A DNA stretch of 64,000 nucleotides, from contig CAVQYJ010000023.1 of NCBI GenBank assembly GCA_963718145.1, positions 558,001 through 622,000 of the forward strand, given 5' to 3'. The stretch is from UBA7672 sp963718145. GTDB lineage: Bacteria; Pseudomonadota; Alphaproteobacteria; Caulobacterales; Hyphomonadaceae. A program made the translations under genes and the position numbers. This document shows, in pieces, positions 40,097 through 48,701 of this stretch. The notes under the pieces are model-generated. The model did not search any database, was not told the origin of the DNA, and saw only the letters and a list, made by a program, of their open reading frames with translations. Position 1 is the stretch's first letter, and every line of letters starts with the position of its first letter.

Positions 40097-40909
40097 ATGG
40101 ACGCCGCCAACAAGCCTGCCGAAAAACCCGCCCGGTCGCCCAACGCGCCGACCGAGGAAACAGTGCTGTCGGTCAAGCACTACACCGACCGCATGTTCGC
40201 CTTCCGCATCACTCGGCCGTCGGCATTCCGTTTCCGCTCCGGCGAATTCGTCATGATCGGCCTCGAAGGCCCCACCGGAAAGCCGCTGCTGCGCGCCTAT
40301 TCGATAGCCAGCCCGAGTTGGGACGAGGAACTCGAATTCTTCTCCATCAAGGTTCCTGACGGCCCGCTCACGTCGAAACTGCAGCTCATCAAGCCTGGCG
40401 ACAAGGTGCTGCTCGGCCGCAAGTCCACCGGTACGCTGGTCCACGACGCGCTGACTCCAGGCAAGCGTCTCTACCTCTTTTCCACCGGCACAGGCATCGC
40501 TCCATTCGCCTCCGTGATCCGGGATCCCGAAACCTATGAACGATTCGAGCAGGTAATCCTCACTCACACCTGCCGGGAAGTCGGCGAGCTGAAATACGGC
40601 CAGGACCTGGTCGAGAACCTGCGCGACGATCCCCTTGTCAGCGAGCACCACGCCAAGCTGACACACTACACCACAGTCACGCGCGAGCCCTGGCCCAACC
40701 AGAACCGCATCACGACCTGCATCGAGACCGGCCTCCTGTTCTCCGACCTCGAAGTCCCGCCCTTTAACCCCGCCGTCGACCGCGTGATGATCTGCGGCTC
40801 GATGGACATGATCAACGACATCAAGGCGCTGTGCGAAAAAGCCGGGCTCAAGGAAGGCTCCAACGCCACCCCGGCCGAGTTCGTGATCGAGAAGGCATTC
40901 GTCGGCTAA
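40097..40909 (+). CDS. fpr: Ferredoxin-NADP(+) reductase
   Basis: A 270-residue FAD enzyme moving electrons between NADPH and ferredoxin or flavodoxin. The FAD motif RAYSIAS is at 66-72, the phosphate-binding KVPDGPLTSKL near 85-95, the NADP loop GTGIAPF at 131-137, and CGSMDMI near 235 completes the bacterial subclass I pattern; the protein ends in FVG as in E. coli-type Fpr. The start is uncertain: a GTG at 40058 adds 13 Arg-rich residues. Its stop overlaps the convergent TIR gene's stop by four bases. Confidence 0.92.
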   Translation: MDAANKPAEKPARSPNAPTEETVLSVKHYTDRMFAFRITRPSAFRFRSGEFVMIGLEGPTGKPLLRAYSIASPSWDEELEFFSIKVPDGPLTSKLQLIKPGDKVLLGRKSTGTLVHDALTPGKRLYLFSTGTGIAPFASVIRDPETYERFEQVILTHTCREVGELKYGQDLVENLRDDPLVSEHHAKLTHYTTVTREPWPNQNRITTCIETGLLFSDLEVPPFNPAVDRVMICGSMDMINDIKALCEKAGLKEGSNATPAEFVIEKAFVG

Positions 40910-42882
40910 GGGGCTGGCTTCTGCTTTTTCAGCCGCGTCTCGCACACTGGTTCAAATTTGCAGAAGTCCGGCCATCTTTCGCTGTCCCGCCAATAGGCGA
41001 CGAGGCCCAGCTTCTCGACATGCTTCCAGAATTCCGGCGTCTCTCGCAGGTCCGGCGCTCGGGCGTCATAGAGGCTCTCGGGTGCAACGCGAAACATCGG
41101 CGGAGCTGACGGAAGCAGCTTCGCCGTCTCTGCGCCCCTGAAGCTCCGGTTCAGCATGTCGACTGCGAACATGAACTGGCCGTCGCTGTTCCTTGCCATC
41201 GCTGCGACATCCCCGGCTTTTGGCGGAGACCCCTCTCCCAGCCGCCAGTCGAAATACTCGCCCGCCGTCTCGCCAAGACTTTCGACAATGGCATCGACAA
41301 GCCCCGGATTTGCAAACGCCACTTTGGTGGCGGCCGCCATGTCGCCCACCTCAATCAATGCCTCGAACAGCTCGGTCATGTAGAACGGGTCATCTGGATA
41401 CATCTCGAATTGCCTCTGCGCCGCCGAGCGCCAGCATTCAGTGTCGCCCAACAGGCTGCACACAGTTGAGAGCTGGTTGAGCGTGCGTGCATCCAGCGGA
41501 TTCAGCCGCTCCGACCGCAGCAGGATCTCCCGGGCTTGCTCGAGATGTCCGGTCCAGATCAGCGCGATATAGGGATGGAAACCCTCATGCTTGAGGGCTT
41601 CATCCGCGAATCTGGCGGCTTCGTCCCAGTCGCGGAGGACAGCTGCGGCATCCGACTTTGTGACCCACGCTTCGGCGATCGTCGGATCGATGGCGAGCGC
41701 ACGATCTGCAGCTTCAACTGCGTCCTTGAATGTCTCCACGGTCGGCGGATCGATGGCTGTCCGGTAGCTGATCTGGATGAGCCTGTTCCGGCCCAGCGCG
41801 CTCCACGCCTCTGCGAACCTCGGATCGCGCTCGACGGCCCGCAGGAACAGGTCGCTCTGATCGCTGATCACCGATCCGGCCACTCCCGACGCAAGTTCTC
41901 CCCGTCGGCCTTCCTGGTACAGCCGGTAGGCTTCCGGATCGACCTGCCGCGGCGGCGGCGCCTGAAGCTGAACCTGCGCCGTCCGCGCCACCCGGATCGC
42001 GATGTCTCGCTGGAGCGCGAAAATCTGATCATCCGGCCGCTCGAAGGGCTTGGCCCAGATCTGCTTGCCCGACGGCGCCGACACCAGCTGGGCCTGCACC
42101 CGCACCGATTCATCCAACCGGCGCACGGAACCCGTCAACACCAGCGTGGCGCCCAACTCCTTGTTGGCGTTCGCGGGCGTCGCCCGGTCGCCGGTCAGGG
42201 CGAAGGACGACGAGCGCGCCACGACTTCGATGCCGGCGATCTTGCTCAGCTCCGAGATCAGCTCATCGGCGACGCCTTCGGCGAAATAGGGTTCCGTATC
42301 GCCGAGATTGTCGAACCGCAGCACGGCGATGCGCGTCGGCCCTGCCGGTGCGGCCCGCGGCGCCAGCATGGCCGCGCCCGCCCATGCAATCAGTCCGGCC
42401 GCCACGACGCCGGCGGCAATCAGCACCGGAACGCGCCACTGTCTCGCAACCGGCTTTGACGGCGGCGGCTCAACCGCGGCGACCCGCAGCTCTGCGTCGG
42501 GCGCTAGCTGCGAGATGGCGGAAACGAGATCGTGTACGGGACTCGCATCGCCCTCGCGCCACGGCGTGAAGTCGATCACCTGGAATTGTCGGAAGCCCAG
42601 CGGGGCAACCGAACCGTCGATCGAGATCGGCGCCAGCCGGCCTGAGTCGCGGCCGACACCGGCCTCGTCCGCCACCCAGTGCGACCCGACCGAATGCCTC
42701 GACCAGACCACCAGCACGGCCTTGGCCGAGTTCAGCTCGGCCTCGGTGGTTTCCAGGTAGCGCGCACCCGCCGCCAGCCGCCGATCCCACCAGCACGACA
42801 GCCCTGCCGCCTCGAGCTGGCCCGCCAGGCGCTCGACTTCCGCACGGTCTTCTCGCGCATAGGAAATGAAGATGTCGGCCAT
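40906..42882 (-). CDS. TIR-domain membrane protein with TolB-like and TPR regions
   Basis: A 658-residue protein. Residues 1-128 form a TIR domain (ADIFISYARED, WWDRRL, SHWVADE with Glu73 at the catalytic position), followed by a transmembrane helix (about 151-173), a TolB/FlgO-like domain (183-300: IAVLRFDNLGDTEPYFAEG, LVLTGSVRR, IWAKPFERP) and TPR-like helices (about 305-560). The TolB-like plus TPR arrangement is common in proteins whose N-terminus is an adenylate cyclase or a DNA-binding domain; here TIR replaces it. The ATG at 42882 precedes the TIR fold. Divergent from acs by 180 bp. Confidence 0.88.
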   Translation of the reverse strand: MADIFISYAREDRAEVERLAGQLEAAGLSCWWDRRLAAGARYLETTEAELNSAKAVLVVWSRHSVGSHWVADEAGVGRDSGRLAPISIDGSVAPLGFRQFQVIDFTPWREGDASPVHDLVSAISQLAPDAELRVAAVEPPPSKPVARQWRVPVLIAAGVVAAGLIAWAGAAMLAPRAAPAGPTRIAVLRFDNLGDTEPYFAEGVADELISELSKIAGIEVVARSSSFALTGDRATPANANKELGATLVLTGSVRRLDESVRVQAQLVSAPSGKQIWAKPFERPDDQIFALQRDIAIRVARTAQVQLQAPPPRQVDPEAYRLYQEGRRGELASGVAGSVISDQSDLFLRAVERDPRFAEAWSALGRNRLIQISYRTAIDPPTVETFKDAVEAADRALAIDPTIAEAWVTKSDAAAVLRDWDEAARFADEALKHEGFHPYIALIWTGHLEQAREILLRSERLNPLDARTLNQLSTVCSLLGDTECWRSAAQRQFEMYPDDPFYMTELFEALIEVGDMAAATKVAFANPGLVDAIVESLGETAGEYFDWRLGEGSPPKAGDVAAMARNSDGQFMFAVDMLNRSFRGAETAKLLPSAPPMFRVAPESLYDARAPDLRETPEFWKHVEKLGLVAYWRDSERWPDFCKFEPVCETRLKKQKPAP

Positions 42883-43062
42883 GCCCTGCGACCCCGGAAG
42901 CGCAACCCTAGTGTACCGCACAAGGCTCTGTCACGCGGATGCTGCCGATTCGCGGAAATGGGCCGGATCCCGCCGTCGGGTCATCCCTTCATCTTCCCTC
43001 CGAAATGCGCCAGAACACCTCCCAAGAAGCCGCCAGAACACGACCGCACTGAGGGAGCCCCC

Positions 43063-45030
43063 ATGTCCGAGGATCGCGTCTACCCTGTGCCGCCCGAATT
43101 CGCGGCCAAGGCGCTGGTGAACTCCCAGAAGTACGAGGAGATGTACGCGGCCTCCGTCGGCGATCCCGACGGCTTCTGGCGCGAGCATGGCAAGCGCCTG
43201 CGCTGGATCCGCCACTACGCCAAGGTCAAGAACGTCAACTGGGACATCGCAAAGACCAACGATCCCAACGACCTGTACGTCAAATGGTTCGAGGACGGGA
43301 CGCTCAACGTCTCGGCAAACTGCATCGACCGCCACCTGCCGCAGAAGGCCGACGCCACCGCGATCCTGTTCGAAGGCGACGACCCATCTGTATCCCGCCA
43401 CGTCACCTATGCCGAACTCTATTCGGAGGTCTGCCGCTTCGCCAACGTGCTGAAGGCGCAGGGCGTCAGGAAGGGCGACCGCGTCACCATCTACATGCCG
43501 ATGATCCCCGAGGCAGCCTATGCAATGCTCGCCTGCTCCCGCATCGGCGCCGTCCACTCCGTAGTGTTCGGCGGATTCTCGCCGGATTCCCTCGCCGGCC
43601 GGATCGAGGATTGCGCGTCGAACTGCGTGGTCACTGCCGATGAAGGCCTGCGCGGCGGCAAGCCGATCCCGCTCAAGGCAAATGTCGACGACGCCCTGGA
43701 CAAGCTGGGGTCGAGATCCACCGTTGAGTCCGTGATCGTGATCAAGCGCACCGGCGCGACCATCAGGATGGCGCCCGGTCGCGACCATTACTATTCCGTG
43801 CTCGCCAAGGACGTTTCCGACGAATGCGAGCCCGAGGAGATGAGCGCAGAAGACCCGCTGTTCATCCTTTATACGTCGGGCTCCACCGGAAAGCCGAAAG
43901 GCGTGCTGCACACCACCGGCGGCTACCTCGTCTGGGCCTCGATGACCCACGAGATCGTCTTTGACTACAGGCCCGGCGAAGTCTTCTGGTGCACCGCCGA
44001 TGTCGGCTGGGTCACGGGTCATTCCTATGTCGTCTACGGGCCTCTCGCGAACGGGGCCACGACCTTGATGTTCGAAGGCATCCCCACCTGGCCCGACGCT
44101 TCCCGCTTCTGGAAGACGATCGACAAGCACAAGGTGAACATCTTCTACACCGCCCCCACCGCCCTGCGCGCTCTCATGGGCGCCGGCGACCAGTTTGTTA
44201 CAGGCTCATCGCGCAAGTCGCTGCGCCTGATGGGCTCCGTCGGCGAGCCGATCAATCCGGAAGCATGGGAATGGTACTACCGCGTCGTCGGCGAAACACG
44301 CTGCCCCATCGTCGACACTTGGTGGCAGACCGAAACCGGCGCCACACTGATGACGCCCCTGCCGGGAGCGCATGCGTTGAAGCCGGGCTCCGCCGCAAAA
44401 CCCTTCTTCTCGATCCGTCCGCAACTCGTGGACGACAAGGGGGCCGTTCTCGAAGGCGCCGCCGCCGGCAACCTCTGCATTCTCGACTCATGGCCCGGCC
44501 AGATGCGCACCGTCTATGGCGACCATGCGCGCTTTGTCGACACCTACTTCCGCACCTATCCCGGCAAGTACTTCACAGGGGATGGCTGCCGCCGTGACGC
44601 CGACGGCTATTACTGGATCACCGGCCGCGTCGACGACGTCATCAACGTCTCTGGCCACCGCCTCGGCACGGCCGAAGTCGAGAGCGCACTTGTCTCGCAT
44701 CCGAAAGTGGCTGAATCCGCCGTCGTCGGCTACCCGCACGCGATCAAGGGCCAGGGCATCTACGCCTATGTATCCCTGATGGCGGACGTACCGCCGAGCG
44801 ACGATCTCAGGAAGGAACTGGTCAACTGGGTGCGCAAGGAGATCGGCCCGATCGCTTCGCCTGACCTGATCCAGTTCGCGCCGGGCCTGCCCAAGACGCG
44901 CTCCGGCAAGATCATGCGCCGCATCCTGCGCAAGATTGCGGAGAATGATTTCTCAAATCTTGGAGATACCTCTACCCTTGCCGACCCAGCCGTGGTGCAA
45001 GACCTCGTGAACAATCGGGCTAACAAATAG
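43063..45030 (+). CDS. acs: Acetyl-CoA synthetase
   Basis: A 655-residue AMP-forming ligase: acetate, CoA and ATP to acetyl-CoA. The A3 motif YTSGSTGKPKGVLHTTGGY, TWWQTETGA, the hinge region TGRVDDVINVSGHRLGTAEVE and the acetylation-site motif PKTRSGKIMRR are all intact, and VFWCTADVGWVTGHSY fits acetate specificity. The ATG at 43063 has GAGGGA nine bases ahead. A monocistronic gene apart from the split CSD/DUF1294 gene 21 bp downstream. Confidence 0.95.
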   Translation: MSEDRVYPVPPEFAAKALVNSQKYEEMYAASVGDPDGFWREHGKRLRWIRHYAKVKNVNWDIAKTNDPNDLYVKWFEDGTLNVSANCIDRHLPQKADATAILFEGDDPSVSRHVTYAELYSEVCRFANVLKAQGVRKGDRVTIYMPMIPEAAYAMLACSRIGAVHSVVFGGFSPDSLAGRIEDCASNCVVTADEGLRGGKPIPLKANVDDALDKLGSRSTVESVIVIKRTGATIRMAPGRDHYYSVLAKDVSDECEPEEMSAEDPLFILYTSGSTGKPKGVLHTTGGYLVWASMTHEIVFDYRPGEVFWCTADVGWVTGHSYVVYGPLANGATTLMFEGIPTWPDASRFWKTIDKHKVNIFYTAPTALRALMGAGDQFVTGSSRKSLRLMGSVGEPINPEAWEWYYRVVGETRCPIVDTWWQTETGATLMTPLPGAHALKPGSAAKPFFSIRPQLVDDKGAVLEGAAAGNLCILDSWPGQMRTVYGDHARFVDTYFRTYPGKYFTGDGCRRDADGYYWITGRVDDVINVSGHRLGTAEVESALVSHPKVAESAVVGYPHAIKGQGIYAYVSLMADVPPSDDLRKELVNWVRKEIGPIASPDLIQFAPGLPKTRSGKIMRRILRKIAENDFSNLGDTSTLADPAVVQDLVNNRANK

Positions 45031-45051
45031 ACGCACTGTTGGGGCTGCGTT

Positions 45052-45309
45052 GTGACACGTGAAACAGGTGATCTCGTCGACTGGCTCGACGACCGCGGCT
45101 TTGGATTCATCCAGCGCCCGGGCGGCGCAGGGAAAATCTATGTTCACATGAAGTCGATCGGCAAGAGCACCGACCGGCCCAGGCGTGGCGACCGCATCGA
45201 GTACACCGTCTCCACCGGCCGCGACGGACGGCCCGTCGCCATCGACGCCGCGATTCTCGGCGCGCCGCCCAGGCCGCCGCCGCCGCACCGCCTCCGCCTG
45301 CCCTGCTGA
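45052..45309 (+). CDS. Cold-shock (CSD) domain half of a split CSD-DUF1294 gene
   Basis: From a GTG start, 85 residues forming an OB-fold cold-shock domain: LVDWLDDRGFGFIQRP, IYVHMKSIG and GDRIEYTVSTGRDGRPVA match RNP1/RNP2-type motifs. After AAILGAPP the reading becomes RPPPPHRLRLPC and stops. In the frame one base back the same DNA reads AQAAAAAPPPPALLTVLG, a natural linker running into DUF1294, so a single-base slip in the GC-rich stretch 45262-45290 is likely. CSD-DUF1294 fusions are common; here the pieces are separate. Confidence 0.75.
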   Translation: MTRETGDLVDWLDDRGFGFIQRPGGAGKIYVHMKSIGKSTDRPRRGDRIEYTVSTGRDGRPVAIDAAILGAPPRPPPPHRLRLPC

Positions 45310-45311
45310 CT

Positions 45312-45710
45312 GTGCTCGGCGTCTCCACGCGTGTGATCGGCTCGGCAGTGATCCTGGCATTCCTGTCGGCCAACGTCTTCCTGCATCGCCTGCCAGCGTG
45401 GGTGGCGGCGCTCTATCTCGTCGCCGGCATCGGCTCCTTCCTGCTCTACCGGAGCGACAAGCGTGCGTCCGTGGAAGGCGGCTGGCGCAAGCCCGAACTG
45501 CGCTTGCATCTCGTCGATCTGATCTTCGGGATTGTCGGCGGGCTCTTCGCCCAGCACGTGCTGCGCCACAAGACCTACAAGGCGACCTTCGTGACTGAAA
45601 CCGCGCTGATCACCGTCGTGCACATCCTGATGCTCGGTTTCATTCTCTTCGGTGTCTATGCGCCCGGTCCTGTCGGCGACTATTTCCGGAACTTCTCGAT
45701 ACCGGGGTAA
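45312..45710 (+). CDS. DUF1294 membrane-protein half of a split CSD-DUF1294 gene
   Basis: A 132-residue integral membrane protein with three to four helices. YRSDKRASVEGGWRKPE and LHLVDLIFGIVGGLFAQHVLRHKTYK are the DUF1294 signature (function unknown). The only start is a GTG two bases after the CSD stop, without an independent Shine-Dalgarno. It is either translationally coupled or, more likely, the rest of a frameshifted CSD-DUF1294 fusion, since the upstream sequence in its frame continues open through a plausible Ala/Pro linker. Confidence 0.75.
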   Translation: MLGVSTRVIGSAVILAFLSANVFLHRLPAWVAALYLVAGIGSFLLYRSDKRASVEGGWRKPELRLHLVDLIFGIVGGLFAQHVLRHKTYKATFVTETALITVVHILMLGFILFGVYAPGPVGDYFRNFSIPG

Positions 45711-45734
45711 GGAGCGATCCGCGCAGCAGATGAT

Positions 45735-45751
45735 TTGGCCGGGAGGGCCAA
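45735..45751. terminator. Possible hairpin between convergent genes
   Basis: TTGGCC-GGGAG-GGCCAA, a six-bp stem between the DUF1294 stop and the histidine kinase stop. No T-run follows on the plus strand; weak candidate. Confidence 0.3.
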
Positions 45752-45778
45752 GTCACTCGACGGCGGGCGATCGCCTTT

Positions 45779-48568
45779 TCAGACTGCTATGTCCAGGTCA
45801 TCGAGGTTGAAGTCGTCGATCCCGACATCTGCATTCGCCGCCGCAGCGCCAGGCCGAGCATGACGCGCGATCGCCTCGAACAGCGTCTCGCGCACGATCG
45901 GCTTGGCGACATGGTCGTCTGCGCCGGCTTCCTTTGCCTCGGCCACATGCTCGTCCGTGGCGTTGGCGGAGACGGCAAGGATCGGCGTGCGCGGCCGGTT
46001 GTTGGTCTTCTCCCACTCGCGGATCACACGTGTGGCGGCAAGGCCGCCCATGATGGGCATCTGCAGGTCCATCAGCACGAGATCGAACCGCGAGGTCGAG
46101 AATTTCTCGACTGCTTCCCTGCCATTCTCCGCGAACGTGATCTTCAGCCCGCTCTGCGCCAGCAGCAGCTCCACCACGCGGCGGTTCATCGGATTGTCTT
46201 CGGCGACCAGCAATTGCAGGTTCTCGATCTGCGTCTCGGTGTCGAAATCCTCCACCGCCACCGCAGTGATCGCGCCCAGAGCCGCGATGCGGTCGCGCGA
46301 GATCGGCACGGTGACTTCGAACGTCGATCCCTCGCCTTCCTTCGATGTCGCGGTCACACGCCCCTGCATCAGCTGGACCAGGCGCTTCACGATCGACAGG
46401 CCCAGGCCCAGGCCGCCGAACTTGCGCGATGAGGACGAGACATCCGCCTGCTCGAACCGCTCGAATATCCGCTCCGCGACCTCCTCCGAGAAGCCGACGC
46501 CTGTATCGGTGATTGTCAGCTTCAGCGCGGTCCTGCCGTCGGCAGGCTCCTCGATCGCCGCCGAGACGCTGATCTCGCCTTCCTCGGTGAACTTGACGGC
46601 GTTGTTCAGGAGGTTGCCCAACACTTGGCCGATGCGCACCGGGTCGCCACGGAAGACCCCATCGCATGTCGCCGAAATGAACGTGTCGAAGCGCAGCCCC
46701 TTGGCCTCGGCGCGCGTGCGCCCCGCCTCGCAGGTCTGCCGGATCGCCTCCTCCAGCTCGAATGGACGCACGTCGAACTGGATCTCGTCCCCTTCCAGGC
46801 GCGAGAATTCGACCAGGTCGTCCATCACGCGCAGCAGCGTGCGTCCCGACGTGCCGATGAGGCGCACCATTTCACCCTGGCGCTCGTCCAGTTGCGTTCG
46901 CGCCAGCACTTCCGAAACAGCCAGCACGCCGTTCAGGGGCGTGCGGATCTCGTGGCTCATGTTCGACAGGAAGTCCGACTTTGCGGCCGCGGCGACCAGG
47001 GCGCGCTGCTCAGCCTCCATCGCCTTCAGCTCCATCAGCTTGCGGGCGGTGATGTCCTGGATCACGGCGAATGCCCGCGCCGGCGAGCCCTTCACCGTCT
47101 TGAGGATGCGGATGGCTGAGGAGTGCCAGATCTCGCGCCCGTCGCCGAGCTGCACGCGGTATTCGGCGGTGTAGGCCGGTCCGCCGGCAAGGTGCGCGCG
47201 CCACTTGCTCGCCATCATCTCGCGATCGCTGGGATGCACGTAGCTGTCGGAGCCGGTGATCGAATCGAAGGTGGGTTTGTGGGGGAAGAAATGCTTCCAG
47301 TCGCCTTCGAGATAGATTTCACGCAGTTCGAAATCGAGCTCCCAGATCATCATCTGGGTGATGCTCATCCCGAACGACATGCGCTCCTTCGAGCTTTCGA
47401 CCTCGTGCTGGGCATTGACGATTTCGGAAACATCCTCGTGCGTGATCACCACGCCGCCGATCTCGCCGTCGCCGAAGCGCCAGGGCGCGCACGACCATTT
47501 CAGCCAACCGGTCCGGCCCTCGCTCTTTTCATACGGGTCACGGTCGTTGCGCAGCGTGTCGCCGCGCAGCACCTGCCGATGCACCGAGCGCCACTTCTCC
47601 GGCATCCGCGGAAGGATATCGTAGATGACGCGGCCCAGCAGGGTCTCTTCAGGCTGGCGGCGCTCCTCGATCCAGCCCTTGCTGGCCATCATCAGGCGCA
47701 TGTCCTTGTCGTACATCGCGATCGGCATCGGCGCCGCCTGCACGAACCGCCGCACCGTCGAGTCCGCATTCATCGCCGCATGCAGCGCCGCATGCGCCTC
47801 GGTCTTGTCGACCACCACGCCGTGCATCGCCTCCACCTGGCCGCGCGCATCGATCGAGGGCGCGCCTGCGACCTGGATAACGCGGGTCGCGCCGTCTGGC
47901 CGCAGCATCCGGAACGTCAGCTTGATCGGCTGGCGCTTGTCGAAAGCCTCGCGCGCCACAATGGTTGCGGCGTTGCGCTCGGCCGGATCGATCATCTCGA
48001 TGAAATCCGTCATCACCAACGGAGGCGCCGCGGGATCGAGGCCAAGAATGCGGGATGCGCCCGGCGAGCATTGCAGCTTGAAGTCGCGTCCGGCGCGCCA
48101 GTGGCCGATGTCGCCGACCTGCTCCACCGCATCGCGCGCCGTTGCGGTCTCCAGCCGCTCGCGCTCCAGCGTGTCCTGCCGCGTCACGTCGCGGCCGACA
48201 AACGAGATCAGGCCTTGCGGCCCCAGCCAGGACAGCTCGGTGTCGACCAGCTTCAGCTCATTGCCGATCCGGAAGCGCAGTTGCATTGAGCGCAGCGGCG
48301 TCTTCTCGTTGAGATTGCGCAACGCGTCGCGGCATGCCTCGCGGCGATCCTGCTCGATGTGGGAAATGATGGAGGCGTCATGCGCTCCGCCCGCAGGTCC
48401 CGTCAGCCGGCGATAGGCGATGTTGGCGCGGACGACGCGGCCTTCCTGGTCGATCAGCGCAAACGCTTCGGCGACCGAGTTGAGGAAATGTTCGACCGCG
48501 CTGGCAAAGCTGGTCTCGATCACCTCGGGAGGCGATGCAGATCCCAACGGAAGTGGAGCGGACGTCAT
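45779..48568 (-). CDS. Hybrid sensor histidine kinase with multiple PAS domains and C-terminal receiver
   Basis: About 929 residues, no clear membrane segment, so probably a cytoplasmic sensor. Three to four PAS/PAC units fill residues 1-520 (FALIDQEGRVVRANIAYRRLTG; RMLRPDGATRVIQVAG; VQLGDGREIWHSSAIRIL). HisKA has MSHEIRTPLNG near residue 536, the ATPase has NLLNNAVKFT and ITDTGVGF, and the receiver (about 785-905) has LVAEDNPMNRR, the phosphoacceptor Asp in LVLMDLQMP and the Lys in HVAKPIV. The start is uncertain: the ATG at 48568 lacks a good Shine-Dalgarno and a TTG at 48676 would add 36 residues. It follows selO on the same strand. Confidence 0.88.
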   Translation of the reverse strand: MTSAPLPLGSASPPEVIETSFASAVEHFLNSVAEAFALIDQEGRVVRANIAYRRLTGPAGGAHDASIISHIEQDRREACRDALRNLNEKTPLRSMQLRFRIGNELKLVDTELSWLGPQGLISFVGRDVTRQDTLERERLETATARDAVEQVGDIGHWRAGRDFKLQCSPGASRILGLDPAAPPLVMTDFIEMIDPAERNAATIVAREAFDKRQPIKLTFRMLRPDGATRVIQVAGAPSIDARGQVEAMHGVVVDKTEAHAALHAAMNADSTVRRFVQAAPMPIAMYDKDMRLMMASKGWIEERRQPEETLLGRVIYDILPRMPEKWRSVHRQVLRGDTLRNDRDPYEKSEGRTGWLKWSCAPWRFGDGEIGGVVITHEDVSEIVNAQHEVESSKERMSFGMSITQMMIWELDFELREIYLEGDWKHFFPHKPTFDSITGSDSYVHPSDREMMASKWRAHLAGGPAYTAEYRVQLGDGREIWHSSAIRILKTVKGSPARAFAVIQDITARKLMELKAMEAEQRALVAAAAKSDFLSNMSHEIRTPLNGVLAVSEVLARTQLDERQGEMVRLIGTSGRTLLRVMDDLVEFSRLEGDEIQFDVRPFELEEAIRQTCEAGRTRAEAKGLRFDTFISATCDGVFRGDPVRIGQVLGNLLNNAVKFTEEGEISVSAAIEEPADGRTALKLTITDTGVGFSEEVAERIFERFEQADVSSSSRKFGGLGLGLSIVKRLVQLMQGRVTATSKEGEGSTFEVTVPISRDRIAALGAITAVAVEDFDTETQIENLQLLVAEDNPMNRRVVELLLAQSGLKITFAENGREAVEKFSTSRFDLVLMDLQMPIMGGLAATRVIREWEKTNNRPRTPILAVSANATDEHVAEAKEAGADDHVAKPIVRETLFEAIARHARPGAAAANADVGIDDFNLDDLDIAV

Positions 48569-48701
48569 GCCTGGCGCCGATGAAGAGGATAACCCCGCTC
48601 CATCTCGCGTGAGAACGGTTAACAAACCTCCTAGGATCCTTGGGCCGAAGTCGAGAATCGCTCGCAGAATTCCCAAGGATTCAGGGCGATTCAGCCTTAA
48701 C

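Noticed and set aside
23922..42882. A TIR-based antiphage defence island
   Set aside because: The two TIR genes are 16 kb apart, separated by housekeeping genes, and have no defence-type partners; sensing or signalling is at least as likely.
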